DNA of 64,000 nucleotides. Origin: Aquirufa nivalisilvae. Its GTDB lineage: Bacteria > Bacteroidota > Bacteroidia > Cytophagales > Spirosomataceae. The DNA lies in assembly GCF_004307455.1 (NCBI RefSeq), contig NZ_SEWX01000005.1, positions 372,001 to 436,000 on the forward strand, in the 5' to 3' direction. Positions 39,409 to 48,452 of this stretch are shown here, in pieces (the stretch's first letter is position 1; every line of letters begins with the position of its first letter). A model generated the notes under the pieces. It was not told the DNA's origin. It made no database searches and saw only the letters and a program-made list of their open reading frames with translations. The position numbers were made by a program, and so were the translations under genes.

Positions 39409-39416
39409 TAATTTTG
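39409..39416 (+). promoter_or_regulatory. Candidate -7 element for sufB
   Basis: TAATTTTG fits TAnnTTTG, 22 bases before the sufB ATG. A proper TTG box at the usual spacing is not seen. Confidence 0.45.
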
Positions 39417-39438
39417 TAACTCTATAGAAACAAAGGTC

Positions 39439-40887
39439 ATGGCAGAAAAGGTAGATGATATTTTACAGGAAGTAACTAGTTCCGATTATAAATACGGATT
39501 TGAATCTCATTTTGATACTGATGAGGCTCCTATCGGTTTAGATGAAAGCACCATTCGTTTCATTTCTGATAAAAAGAATGAACCTGAATGGATGTATGAG
39601 TGGCGATTAGCGGCATTTCGTTATTGGAAAACATTGCAAGAGCCAACTTGGGCAAATGTGTCTTATAAGCCTACGGATTATCAGGCGCTTAAATATTACT
39701 CAGCCCCTAAGCCTAAAAAGCAATTGAATTCTTTGGATGAGATTGATCCAGAACTTCGTAGAACTTTCGAAAAATTAGGGATATCATTAGATGAGCAAAA
39801 ACGTTTATCCAATGTTGCCGTAGATGCAGTGATTGATTCTGTATCAGTGGCCACTACATTTAAAGAAACCTTAGCTGAAAAAGGTATTATTTTCTGTTCT
39901 ATTTCAGAAGCTGTACGAGAACATCCAGATCTTATCAAGAAATATTTAGGAAGTGTAGTTCCTGTCAAAGACAATTACTTTGCGGCACTAAATGCGGCTG
40001 TATTTTCCGATGGATCTTTCTGTTATATTCCCAAGGGTGTTCGTTGCCCAATGGAGCTTTCTACCTATTTCCGTATTAATGCATCAGGTACTGGTCAATT
40101 TGAGCGTACCTTGATTGTGGCAGATGAAGATTCATATGTTAGTTATCTTGAAGGATGTACGGCACCCATGCGTGATGAAAATCAATTGCATGCGGCAGTT
40201 GTAGAAATATTTGTACATGCCGGAGCTGAGGTGAAATATTCTACCGTTCAAAACTGGTACCCAGGGGACAAAGAAGGAAAAGGTGGTATTTATAACTTTG
40301 TAACAAAACGTGGTATTTGCGATGGTGCCCATTCCAAATTATCATGGACTCAAGTAGAAACAGGTTCTGCTGTAACCTGGAAATACCCCTCAGTTATCTT
40401 AAAGGGAGATTATTCTATTGGAGAATTTTACTCAGTAGCAGTAACTAATAATCACCAACAAGCTGATACAGGTACCAAAATGATTCACTTAGGGAAGCAC
40501 TCTAAATCACGAATTGTTTCAAAAGGTATTTCAGCTGGTGTTTCTCAAAATTCATATCGTGGCTTAGTTCAAGTAGCTAAGCGAGCTGATTCAGCTAAAA
40601 ATTATTCACAATGTGATTCATTACTTTTAGGTGATCGCTGCGGAGCACATACATTCCCTTATTTAGAGGTTAAAAACAATACGGCATCTGTAGAACATGA
40701 AGCTACGACATCTAAAATTGGAGAAGATCAAATCTTTTATTGCAACCAAAGGGGGTTATCGACAGAAACTGCCATTGCTTTAATTGTCAATGGTTATGCC
40801 AAAGAGGTATTAAATCAATTACCCATGGAGTTTGCAGTTGAAGCGCAAAAATTATTGGCGATATCGCTCGAAGGATCAGTAGGATAA
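39439..40887 (+). CDS. sufB: Fe-S cluster assembly scaffold protein SufB
   Basis: 482 residues, full length. Typical SufB blocks: [60 protein letters not shown] and the C-terminal [20 protein letters not shown]. With SufC and SufD it builds Fe-S clusters. No sufC, sufD or sufS gene follows here: the next gene is on the opposite strand and a strong terminator lies 33 bases after the stop. The gene is therefore solitary, unlike the usual suf operon. Confidence 0.97.
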   Translation: MAEKVDDILQEVTSSDYKYGFESHFDTDEAPIGLDESTIRFISDKKNEPEWMYEWRLAAFRYWKTLQEPTWANVSYKPTDYQALKYYSAPKPKKQLNSLDEIDPELRRTFEKLGISLDEQKRLSNVAVDAVIDSVSVATTFKETLAEKGIIFCSISEAVREHPDLIKKYLGSVVPVKDNYFAALNAAVFSDGSFCYIPKGVRCPMELSTYFRINASGTGQFERTLIVADEDSYVSYLEGCTAPMRDENQLHAAVVEIFVHAGAEVKYSTVQNWYPGDKEGKGGIYNFVTKRGICDGAHSKLSWTQVETGSAVTWKYPSVILKGDYSIGEFYSVAVTNNHQQADTGTKMIHLGKHSKSRIVSKGISAGVSQNSYRGLVQVAKRADSAKNYSQCDSLLLGDRCGAHTFPYLEVKNNTASVEHEATTSKIGEDQIFYCNQRGLSTETAIALIVNGYAKEVLNQLPMEFAVEAQKLLAISLEGSVG

Positions 40888-40888
40888 A

Positions 40889-41758
40889 CTATTTAATACC
40901 ACCCGTGTGTATACATACCAAAGTACTTCCTTCCGGGAAGTACTTTTTTTTGAGTAAATCATATACTCCATACATCATTTTACCTGTATAGGTAGGTTCG
41001 ATGGGAATATTGTGCTTATTTTCAAATGTTTCGCAGAATTCAATGAGTTCCGTGGGTCTAGAAGCATACTTACCAAATATATAATCTTTTGTTAAGTGAA
41101 GTTTGGGCAGATCCAATCGAAGTTCATGTTGATGTTCTTCAATCTCCTTTTCATTATTCAAGCAAAGTACACCAAGGGTGTTGACGTTCGAATATTTGGC
41201 TAAACCAAGTATAGTAGTTCCTGTTCCGACAGCGCTAATAAGAAAATCGGGCGCTAGAAATTGTTGAATTTCGTCTACCAAAGCTTTCATTCCATCTATT
41301 CCGTGGCTAGAATATCCTCCTTCAGGAATTATCCAATAATCATCTAAGTCAAATTGATCTGGAATATTTTTTCTGCGGTAATTTTCACGGTCAATAAAGC
41401 GTAATTCCATTCCCATGGCTTTCATTTGACTCAAATAGGGATTACTTTCTGAATCTAATTCTTCTCCTCTTATTACTCCTATACAACATATTGGTAACAT
41501 TTGACCCACATAGGCTAAGGCATATAAATGATTGGAATAAGCTCCACCGAAACTTATAATTCCCTTTTTAGGATTATCTTGGGCGATACGGATATATTCC
41601 TTTAATTTGCGCCACTTATTGCCAGAAACGGTGGGGTGAATCAAATCATCTCGCTTGAAAAATATCCTTATGTTTTGTTCATTCCAAAGAGGATCGAACA
41701 ATTCAATGATCGGTGATGGTATATGTAAATAGTTTTTTTCAAAAGCAGATATGTCCAT
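40889..41758 (-). CDS. PLP-dependent D-cysteine desulfhydrase / ACC deaminase-like enzyme
   Basis: 289 residues from the ATG at 41758 (MDISAFEKNYLHIPSP). The frame extends to 41827 but that part is antisense to rluD and non-conserved. PLP lysine in HPTVSGNKWRKLK (about residue 44), then SFGGAYSNHLYALAY and ISAVGTGTTILGLAK and the terminal CIHTGGIK. These features define the ACCD/DcyD family; which substrate is used cannot be decided. The start overlaps the divergent rluD start by 8 bases. Confidence 0.88.
   Translation of the reverse strand: MDISAFEKNYLHIPSPIIELFDPLWNEQNIRIFFKRDDLIHPTVSGNKWRKLKEYIRIAQDNPKKGIISFGGAYSNHLYALAYVGQMLPICCIGVIRGEELDSESNPYLSQMKAMGMELRFIDRENYRRKNIPDQFDLDDYWIIPEGGYSSHGIDGMKALVDEIQQFLAPDFLISAVGTGTTILGLAKYSNVNTLGVLCLNNEKEIEEHQHELRLDLPKLHLTKDYIFGKYASRPTELIEFCETFENKHNIPIEPTYTGKMMYGVYDLLKKKYFPEGSTLVCIHTGGIK
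40920..40951 (+). terminator. sufB terminator inside the convergent gene
   Basis: 11-bp stem AAAGTACTTCC/GGAAGTACTTT with loop TTCCG, followed by T residues on the plus strand. It lies within the 3' coding end of the opposite gene, where it encodes part of the KKKYFPEGSTLV segment. Confidence 0.85.
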
Positions 41759-42794
41759 AGATAATGAAATAGATCCCATTGAGAGTGAAGATGATTTGTT
41801 TGAACATTTCAATTTCACGGTGGACAAAGGTCAACAATTACTTAGAATAGATAAATATCTACTTCTAAAAATTTCCAATGCTACTCGTTCTAAAATTCAA
41901 TCTGGAATTGAGGCTGGTTCAGTCAAAGTAAATGGCCTTAATATTAAGTCGAATTATAAGGTTAAGCCTTTCGACGAGATTGTAGTATCTTTTTCCCATC
42001 CACCTAGAGATAAAGATATAGTAGCAGAAAATATCCCTTTGGATATCATCTACGAAGATGAAGAGCTTATTTTAGTAAATAAACCTTCTGGTATGGTGGT
42101 GCATCCTGCTCATGGAAATTGGGAAGGAACTTTGGTAAATGCATTACTGTATCATTGTCAACATTTGCCGGGCAAAGGAGATATTCGTCCTGGTTTAGTG
42201 CATCGAATTGATAAAGATACTTCGGGTATTTTAGTTGTCGCTAAATCAGAGTTTTCTTTAAATCACTTAGCTAGACAGTTTTTTGATCATACGATTGATC
42301 GAACTTATTATGCTATTTGTTGGGGTGTGCCCAAAGAAAGTAAAGCCACTCTTCGTGGAAAAATAGATCGTAGTCCTCGCGACAGGAAAGTAATGATGAT
42401 GTTTCCTGAAGAAGCGGAACATGGAAAGTTGGCCATTACGCACTATGAAGTGATGGAGTCTTTTGTTTTTTGTTCTTTAGTTCGCTTTAATTTAGAAACT
42501 GGTCGTACCCACCAAATTAGAGCCCATGCTGCTTCCATTGGGCACCCATTATTATCAGATGCTGCGTATGGTGGTGATAAAATTCGCTATATGAGTTCTA
42601 TTGCTAATTTTAAAACCTTTGCGGCTAATTTAATGAAGCTTTGTCCTAGGCAAGCTTTACATGCTTTTTCTTTGGGTTTCGATCATCCTAAAGCCAACGA
42701 AAGAATATATTTTGAGCAAGATTTTCCTGAAGATATGCGAGAAGTTCTATATCGATTAAGAGAAGTTACAAATCATGGAGCAAATAGAAATTAG
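41751..42794 (+). CDS. rluD: Large-subunit rRNA pseudouridine synthase, RluD type
   Basis: 347 residues. N-terminal S4 RNA-binding domain (RIDKYLLLKISNATRSKIQ), then the catalytic core with the aspartate in HRIDKDTSGILVVAK and further LNLETGRTHQIRAHA-type sequence. It converts uridines to pseudouridine in 23S rRNA helix 69. The start codon lies within the start of the divergent PLP enzyme gene. The end overlaps the GNAT gene by 20 bases. Confidence 0.93.
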   Translation: MSIDNEIDPIESEDDLFEHFNFTVDKGQQLLRIDKYLLLKISNATRSKIQSGIEAGSVKVNGLNIKSNYKVKPFDEIVVSFSHPPRDKDIVAENIPLDIIYEDEELILVNKPSGMVVHPAHGNWEGTLVNALLYHCQHLPGKGDIRPGLVHRIDKDTSGILVVAKSEFSLNHLARQFFDHTIDRTYYAICWGVPKESKATLRGKIDRSPRDRKVMMMFPEEAEHGKLAITHYEVMESFVFCSLVRFNLETGRTHQIRAHAASIGHPLLSDAAYGGDKIRYMSSIANFKTFAANLMKLCPRQALHAFSLGFDHPKANERIYFEQDFPEDMREVLYRLREVTNHGANRN

Positions 42795-43227
42795 AAAGGC
42801 GAGGATAGACGATGTTCCAGCCATATATTACTTAGTAAAGGAATTGGCCTTATTTGAAAAGGCCCCAGATGAAGTTAGTTCAAGTTTCGACGATTTTATT
42901 CAAAATGGTTTTCAAGAGAATCCCATTTTTGCATCGAACCTGATATTTTTTGAAGGTAAATTAGCGGGATTTGCTTTGTGGTATTTTCGTTTTTCAACTT
43001 GGAAAGGCAAAAGGTTATACCTTGAAGATTTATACATTAAGGAAGAGTTTCGCTCTTTGGGTTTAGGTAAAATGCTTTTAGATGAAACTGTTTTAGAAGC
43101 TAAACGAACTCAATGTACTGGTATGATGTGGCAGGTTCTCGATTGGAATGAACCAGCTATTCAATTTTATAGTAAATATGGTGTCAAATTTGACGCAGGG
43201 TGGTTAAATGTGCATTTGGACCTATAA
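42775..43227 (+). CDS. GNAT family N-acetyltransferase
   Basis: 150 residues. GNAT fold with acetyl-CoA motif A in RSLGLGKMLLDETVLEA (about residues 93-110) and the beta-bulge region LYLEDLYIKEEF. It resembles the diamine N-acetyltransferase (SSAT-like) group by length and the WQVLDWNEPAIQFYSKYG motif. Its start overlaps rluD by 20 bases. The last codons form one arm of the terminator at 43204-43245. Confidence 0.9.
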   Translation: MEQIEIRKARIDDVPAIYYLVKELALFEKAPDEVSSSFDDFIQNGFQENPIFASNLIFFEGKLAGFALWYFRFSTWKGKRLYLEDLYIKEEFRSLGLGKMLLDETVLEAKRTQCTGMMWQVLDWNEPAIQFYSKYGVKFDAGWLNVHLDL

Positions 43228-43245
43228 GTTCAAATGCACATTTAA
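43204..43245. terminator. Bidirectional terminator overlapping the GNAT 3' end
   Basis: Perfect 15-bp stem TTAAATGTGCATTTG with CAAATGCACATTTAA and a 12-base loop. The left arm is the last coding bases of the GNAT gene, the stop codon is in the loop, and the right arm ends 2 bases before the convergent transporter stop. Confidence 0.75.
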
Positions 43246-43246
43246 T

Positions 43247-44554
43247 TTAGTGAACGATTATCTGTTTCTCAATATCCTCCAGTGATGCCCCTTTCGTCTC
43301 AGGCATTAAAAACATGACATAAAAGAATTGGCCAACCATCATGACTCCAAATAGGCTAAAGATGAATGTTCCACCAAAGTTTTCTGTCAAAATGGGAAAG
43401 AAATTAGCAACTAGAGCAGCTAATAACCAGTGAGTTAATGAACCCCAGGCCATCCCGGAAGCTCGTACAGAATTTGGGAAGATTTCAGATATAAATACCC
43501 AAATGACTGAACCTTGACCGATTGCATGCGATGCTATAAATAGGAAAATATAGATAGGTACTAATGCATAGGATTCTTGATAAAAAGAGAAAGCGATAAG
43601 TCCCAAAGAAATGATATAACCTACTGATCCAATATACATCAGAATTCTCCTACCTATTTTGTCAATAAAATACCAGCCTAATAAAGTAAATAATAAATTA
43701 GCTACTCCAATTCCAGCTGTAGATAACAAGGCACTTTCTTTACCAATGCCTGTTAATTCATAAATACGCGGGGCGTAATAGATGATGGCATTAATGCCTG
43801 ACATTTGATTGAAAAAGGCAAAGAGAAAGGAGAGGAGTAAAGGGGTAAAAAACTTTTTCGAAAACAGGTGCTCCTTTTTTACCTGTGCCTTAGCATTATC
43901 TAAAATTCGTTTTAATGTTCCTTCTGGATCTGAATCAGCTAAGGTTAAGACTTTTAAAGCTCCTGCTTGATCATTTCGTTTTAATAGTAAAAATTGGGGT
44001 GTTTCAGGAGTAAAGAGAATTAAGATGGAAAATAGTAAGCTTGGTAGAGCTACCATTCCTAACATATAACGCCAATCGTCATCGCCGCCTTGTAATAAAT
44101 AATTAGAGATATATGCTAACAAAATACCAAAAACGACATTCAATTGGAATGAAATAACCAATTTGCCTCGGTGCTCAGGAGGAGCAATTTCAGAAATATA
44201 AATTGGTGCAACTACTGACGAAGCCCCAATACCCAAACCTCCTAAAAATCGAAATAGCATAAATAAGTTTACATCAGTTGCTAACGCAGCACCTAATGAA
44301 GAAACAAAGAAACTGATACCTATCCATAATAGGGTTTGCTTCCGACCAAATCGATCTGCTGGTATTCCTCCTAATGCGGCTCCCACTACTGTTCCATAAA
44401 GGGCTGTGGCTACGGCTAAGCCGTGAGTCCAACTATCTAAGTGCCATAGTTTTTGAATAGCTAATTCTGCTCCAGATATAACGGCTACATCTAAGCCAAA
44501 TAACATTCCTCCTAAACCAACTGTAATAGACCAGAATATGACGTGTTTGTTCAT
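43247..44554 (-). CDS. Sugar porter family MFS transporter
   Basis: 435 residues with 12 hydrophobic segments. Sugar-porter motifs: GGIPADRFGRKQTLL after helix 2, APPEHRGKLVISFQ with the E-x6-R pattern, LTPETPQFLL between helices 6 and 7, and the C-terminal LMPETKGASLEDIEK. It likely imports a sugar by proton symport. No associated catabolic gene is adjacent. It follows the second MFS gene on the same strand after 71 bases, so the two may not be one unit. Confidence 0.93.
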   Translation of the reverse strand: MNKHVIFWSITVGLGGMLFGLDVAVISGAELAIQKLWHLDSWTHGLAVATALYGTVVGAALGGIPADRFGRKQTLLWIGISFFVSSLGAALATDVNLFMLFRFLGGLGIGASSVVAPIYISEIAPPEHRGKLVISFQLNVVFGILLAYISNYLLQGGDDDWRYMLGMVALPSLLFSILILFTPETPQFLLLKRNDQAGALKVLTLADSDPEGTLKRILDNAKAQVKKEHLFSKKFFTPLLLSFLFAFFNQMSGINAIIYYAPRIYELTGIGKESALLSTAGIGVANLLFTLLGWYFIDKIGRRILMYIGSVGYIISLGLIAFSFYQESYALVPIYIFLFIASHAIGQGSVIWVFISEIFPNSVRASGMAWGSLTHWLLAALVANFFPILTENFGGTFIFSLFGVMMVGQFFYVMFLMPETKGASLEDIEKQIIVH

Positions 44555-44625
44555 GCCAATGATAAATTGAAAGATGTATTAAATAAAGATAATTAAATAT
44601 ATAAATTATTCAATTGATAGCCAAG

Positions 44626-45762
44626 CTATTCTTTATTTAATGCAAACTTACTAATACCGCTAGCTAATAGTCCTAAGATAATAAGAAGGATTAAGGCCTG
44701 TTTTAAGCCATAGTATTCCGATAGAAAACCGATGACTACCGGTCCCAGCATAAAGCCAACATAGGCAATGGTTGATACGGCAGCTATAGCCATGGCAGGT
44801 GATGTATCTTTGGTATTTCCAGCTTGAGAATATATCATAGGAACTATGGTGGAAATGCCTAAACCAGTGATGAAGCATCCTAATATTAATAGGGGTACTT
44901 GTGTGAAAAAGACCGTTATACTCATACCTAGTGCTATTAGCAATCCATTCATCATAAGAATGTTACGAATAGATAGATGCTTAGCTGCCCAATCACCAAT
45001 TAAGCGCCCAATCACCATAGAAAATGCAAAGGAGGAAAAACCAATTGTGAATGGATATCCATCTAAATTGGGTAACAATTTGAAATATAGACTGATCCAA
45101 TCTGCCATGGCGCCTTCACAAAGCATACCACAAAAAGCAACAAAAGAGAGAATCAATAAATAATTGTTCAACTTAAATTTCGGTTCTACCATGTTATTCT
45201 CTTGCTCCTCATTTTTAGAATCAATGAGTAAATACCTGTAAACCCCGATGATCGAAATTAAGTTACATAAAGCAATCATATAAAAATGCTGATTTAATGT
45301 AACGTCCAATTTGACTAAATAACCACCCAATAAAGAGCCTAACATCAAGCCAATGGAAAATATGGCATGAAAAGATGACATGGTTTTTTTATTTGTAAGC
45401 TTTTCGAGACTTACAACTTGTGTGTTCATTGAAATGTTCAATATATCGCCGGCCATTCCAAAAGAAAATAGACCTACAAATAGAAATAATGAACTGGATA
45501 TAAATGTTAAAGCAGGTAAGATTAAGATATATAGTACAATAGCTAGTAGACAAATGATTTTAGAATTATACCGAGCTATTAACCAACCTGCCAGGGGGAG
45601 GGATACCATGGATCCTATGGGTAATCCCATTAGAATACTACCTAATTCAGCATCAGACAAGGATAAGAATTCTTTGAAATCTGGAATTCGGGTTGCCCAA
45701 GAAGCGAAATTCAATCCACACAATAAAAATAAAACGCTTATAGCGAGTCTAGCTTGAGGCAT
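44626..45762 (-). CDS. MFS transporter
   Basis: 378 residues with about 12 hydrophobic segments and no long soluble domain. It begins with ARLAISVLFLLCGLNFASWATRIP and contains the repeat of major facilitator loops (LAGWLIARYNSK). This WATRIP-type group resembles the FucP/BtmA-like or YbjJ-type MFS proteins, but the substrate is unknown. The stop is followed by a weak stem. The deoxyribonucleotidase gene lies 12 bases downstream of this start on the same strand. Confidence 0.88.
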   Translation of the reverse strand: MPQARLAISVLFLLCGLNFASWATRIPDFKEFLSLSDAELGSILMGLPIGSMVSLPLAGWLIARYNSKIICLLAIVLYILILPALTFISSSLFLFVGLFSFGMAGDILNISMNTQVVSLEKLTNKKTMSSFHAIFSIGLMLGSLLGGYLVKLDVTLNQHFYMIALCNLISIIGVYRYLLIDSKNEEQENNMVEPKFKLNNYLLILSFVAFCGMLCEGAMADWISLYFKLLPNLDGYPFTIGFSSFAFSMVIGRLIGDWAAKHLSIRNILMMNGLLIALGMSITVFFTQVPLLILGCFITGLGISTIVPMIYSQAGNTKDTSPAMAIAAVSTIAYVGFMLGPVVIGFLSEYYGLKQALILLIILGLLASGISKFALNKE

Positions 45763-45774
45763 AGATAACGTAAA

Positions 45775-46299
45775 CTATAAAAATAATTGACTTACTTCCT
45801 TCCAAGTGCTCACACGTTCGTAATCGTGTATATGAAGGTTATGCAAGGCTGAATAGAGTATAGGTTTTCCTGTAAAGCTGACTAAGTTTTTTTCGTGATC
45901 ATCAATCAAGAAATCGGCTTGAATCATATGTTTGTGTCCACAGAATACGGTATGCTGCCAACCTATAAAAGGAAAATGCTCTTCTAACCAAGTCAACTTT
46001 TCTTTCATAGATTCAGGAAATTCGGTAGCTGCAGATACAATGAATACTTCGTATTTTTCCTGTAATTGTTTGACAACCTCCACGGCATCTTCTTTAACGG
46101 CAATATCTAAGAAAAATCCTGGTTCCCATAGAAATTGGTTGTCGGATTGATAATCTTGATAAAAGGCTAATTTCAAGGCATCGCTTTCCAACAAATCAGC
46201 ATGATTGTAGTTTTTATTAAGTCGAAGGTTTACTTGATCAATGATTTTTAAGGAAGTGTCAGCTAGGACATCATCCATGTCAATGGCAATTCTTTTCAT
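45775..46299 (-). CDS. 5'(3')-deoxyribonucleotidase-like HAD phosphatase
   Basis: 174 residues from ATG at 46299 (MKRIAIDMDDVLADTS). A frame to 46344 would run through the groEL terminator and is not used. The DMDDVLAD motif gives the HAD nucleophile; ADFLIDDHEKNL is motif IV and VSAATEFP motif II. The NT5C group dephosphorylates deoxynucleotides. It is located just after groEL, separated by a terminator. Confidence 0.87.
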   Translation of the reverse strand: MKRIAIDMDDVLADTSLKIIDQVNLRLNKNYNHADLLESDALKLAFYQDYQSDNQFLWEPGFFLDIAVKEDAVEVVKQLQEKYEVFIVSAATEFPESMKEKLTWLEEHFPFIGWQHTVFCGHKHMIQADFLIDDHEKNLVSFTGKPILYSALHNLHIHDYERVSTWKEVSQLFL

Positions 46300-46315
46300 A
46301 GTTTGGGTAATAAAA

Positions 46316-46341
46316 AAAACTCCCCAAAGATGAGGAGTTTT
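46316..46341 (-). terminator. groEL terminator
   Basis: 8-bp stem AAAACTCC/GGAGTTTT with a 10-base loop, followed on the minus strand by a run of eight T residues. Confidence 0.85.
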
Positions 46342-46361
46342 CACTAAAAAATCTAATTAAA

Positions 46362-47993
46362 TTACATCATGCCGCCCATTCCGCCGCCACCAGGTCCGTG
46401 ACCATGTGCAGGTTCAGCTGCTGGTTTATCAGCAATGACACATTCTGTAGTTAATAACAATCCTGCAATAGATGCCGCATTTTCTAAAGCTAAACGAGTT
46501 ACTTTAGTTGGGTCAATAATACCTGCTGCAATCATATTTTCGTATTTGTCTTCACGTGCATTGTAACCGAAGTCATCTTTTCCTGCTTTAACAGCATTAA
46601 TAACTACAGATCCTTCACCACCTGCGTTAGAAACGATTGTACGTAATGGAGATTCTACTGCTTGACGAATGATATTGATACCTGTATTTTGGTCTTCGTT
46701 TTCACCTGTCAACGTATCTAAGGCACTGATAGCACGAATTAACGCAACTCCACCACCTGCAACGATACCTTCTTCTACAGCAGCTCTAGTAGCGTGCAAA
46801 GCATCATCTACACGGTCTTTCTTTTCTTTCATTTCAACTTCTGTAGCAGCACCAATGTAAAGAATAGCTACACCACCTGAAAGTTTTGCTAAACGCTCTT
46901 GCAACTTCTCACGATCATAATCTGAAGTCGTGTTTTCAATTTGCGCTTTGATTTGGTTTACACGATTCTCGATATCGTCTTTAGAACCATTTCCATTAAC
47001 AACTGTTGTGTTGTCTTTGTCAATGATTACTTTCTCTGCTTGTCCTAGATATTCTAAAGTAGCATTTTCTAATTTGAATCCTCTTTCCTCTGCGATAACT
47101 GTACCACCTGTTAAGATAGCGATATCTTCTAACATTGCTTTTCTACGATCACCGAAACCAGGAGCTTTAACAGCTGCTACTTTCAGAGCACCGCGGATTT
47201 TATTAACAACTAAGGTAGCTAAAGCCTCACCATCAACATCTTCTGAGATAATCAACAATGGACGGCCAGTTTGAGCTACTGCTTCCAATACTGGAAGTAA
47301 TTCTTTCATAGAAGACACTTTCTTCTCAGAAATCAAAATGAATGGCTTTTCTAATTCCACTTCCATTTTGTCAGTATTAGTAACAAAATACGCAGATAAA
47401 TATCCACGATCAAATTGCATACCTTCTACCGTTTTAACTTCTGTTTCTGTACCACGAGCTTCTTCAACCGTGATAACACCTTCGCGACCTACTTTTTCCA
47501 TGGCTGAAGAAATCATTTGACCGATTTCAACATCATTGTTTGCTGAAATAGTTGCTACTTGAGCAATTTCAGTAGAAGTAGTGATAGGACGAGATTGAGT
47601 TCTTAAGTTGCCAACGATAGCTTCTACAGCCTTCTCAATACCACGCTTTAAATCCATTGGATTAGCACCAGCAGCCACGTTTTTAGAACCAATTGTGTAG
47701 ATTGATTGAGCTAATACAGTAGCAGTAGTAGTACCATCACCAGCCTGATCAGCAGTTTTAGAAGCTACTTCCTTTACTAATTGTGCACCCATGTTTTCCA
47801 CGGCGTCTTCTAATTCAATTTCTTTTGCAACAGACACACCATCTTTTGTAATAGAAGGTGATCCGAATTTTTTATCAATAATTACATTACGTCCTTTAGG
47901 TCCTAATGTTACTTTTACGGCGTTCGCAAGGGTATCAACCCCTCTTTTCATTTTTTCTCTCGCCTCGGTGTCAAAATATAGTTCTTTTGCCAT
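46362..47993 (-). CDS. groL: Chaperonin GroEL
   Basis: 543 residues. ATP-binding [11 protein letters not shown] near residue 87, the apical domain, and the C-terminal glycine-methionine tail (GGGGMGGMM) are all present. It forms the 14-mer folding chamber with GroES. The gap to groES is 46 bases and the transcript starts upstream of groES, where a candidate sigma-54 promoter is found. No CIRCE operator is seen. Confidence 0.99.
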   Translation of the reverse strand: MAKELYFDTEAREKMKRGVDTLANAVKVTLGPKGRNVIIDKKFGSPSITKDGVSVAKEIELEDAVENMGAQLVKEVASKTADQAGDGTTTATVLAQSIYTIGSKNVAAGANPMDLKRGIEKAVEAIVGNLRTQSRPITTSTEIAQVATISANNDVEIGQMISSAMEKVGREGVITVEEARGTETEVKTVEGMQFDRGYLSAYFVTNTDKMEVELEKPFILISEKKVSSMKELLPVLEAVAQTGRPLLIISEDVDGEALATLVVNKIRGALKVAAVKAPGFGDRRKAMLEDIAILTGGTVIAEERGFKLENATLEYLGQAEKVIIDKDNTTVVNGNGSKDDIENRVNQIKAQIENTTSDYDREKLQERLAKLSGGVAILYIGAATEVEMKEKKDRVDDALHATRAAVEEGIVAGGGVALIRAISALDTLTGENEDQNTGINIIRQAVESPLRTIVSNAGGEGSVVINAVKAGKDDFGYNAREDKYENMIAAGIIDPTKVTRLALENAASIAGLLLTTECVIADKPAAEPAHGHGPGGGGMGGMM

Positions 47994-48039
47994 TTTGTTA
48001 AATAAATTTTACTGGTTGAAATATTTTAAAGTATGAAAA

Positions 48040-48318
48040 CTATAAAACTGCAAAAATGTCAGATTCACGCATGATTAAATAATCTTTACCGTCGATTGTA
48101 ATCTCAGTTCCAGAATATTTACCATACAATACCGAATCACCTACATTAACAGTGATAGGCTCATCTTTTTTGCCATTACCAACGGCAACAATCGTTCCTT
48201 TTTGTGGTTTCTCTTTAGCAGTATCAGGAATAATGATACCAAAAGCAGTTTTTTCTTCAGCTTGAGCAGGCTCAACAACAACCCGATCTGCTAAGGGCTT
48301 GATACTTAATTTTGACAT
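48040..48318 (-). CDS. groS: Co-chaperonin GroES
   Basis: 92 residues. [25 protein letters not shown] is the standard N-terminal strand and mobile loop region, followed by the KYSGTEI and the terminal SDIFAVL. It caps the GroEL chamber. First gene of the groES-groEL unit. Confidence 0.98.
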   Translation of the reverse strand: MSKLSIKPLADRVVVEPAQAEEKTAFGIIIPDTAKEKPQKGTIVAVGNGKKDEPITVNVGDSVLYGKYSGTEITIDGKDYLIMRESDIFAVL

Positions 48319-48350
48319 AATAATATAGATTTTAAGTTATTAACATATAA

Positions 48351-48375
48351 AAAGTCCTTATCATCTAAGGACTTT
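48351..48375 (-). terminator. Hairpin between secG and groES
   Basis: Perfect 10-bp stem AAAGTCCTTA/TAAGGACTTT with loop GATGA (minus strand), followed by TTATATG. It can end the secG transcript, or form the very 5' end of the groES mRNA made from the candidate sigma-54 promoter. Confidence 0.75.
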
Positions 48376-48384
48376 CCATTTATC

Positions 48385-48400
48385 AGCATGATGTGTGCCA
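48385..48400 (-). promoter_or_regulatory. Candidate sigma-54 promoter for groES-groEL
   Basis: TGGCAC-ACATC-ATGCT on the minus strand fits the -24/-12 consensus TGGCAC-N5-TTGCW at all but one fixed position, with the required 10 bases between GG and GC. The predicted start is near 48374, about 55 bases before the groES ATG. Confidence 0.6.
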
Positions 48401-48417
48401 AAAAATATAAGCTGTAA

Positions 48418-48448
48418 AATTGTCAGTATATCGACAATTATTGTCAGT
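48418..48448. promoter_or_regulatory. Repeats upstream of the groES promoter
   Basis: ATTGTCAGT occurs twice, at 48419-48427 and 48440-48448, spaced 21 bases, two helical turns. Between them an inverted pair AATTGTC-N8-GACAATT (48418-48439) is formed. This is the layout expected of binding sites for a dimeric activator, 45-75 bases before the predicted start. Confidence 0.5.
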
Positions 48449-48452
48449 CTAC

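Noticed and set aside
41759-41827. N-terminal extension of the PLP enzyme
   Set aside because: It is low-complexity serine-rich sequence antisense to the rluD start, with family similarity beginning only after the ATG at 41758.
43247-45762. Two MFS genes as a sugar catabolism island
   Set aside because: No kinase, isomerase or regulator gene is beside them; they are most simply two unrelated transporters.
46300-46344. N-terminal extension of the deoxyribonucleotidase
   Set aside because: It would be read through the groEL terminator hairpin; the HAD motif follows the later ATG directly.
46669-47520. Open frames antisense to groEL
   Set aside because: They are composition shadows of a highly conserved gene and have no start signals or similarity.
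48319-48452. CIRCE heat-shock operator before groES
   Set aside because: No TTAGCACTC-N9-GAGTGCTAA inverted repeat is present; the inverted repeats seen have a different sequence.
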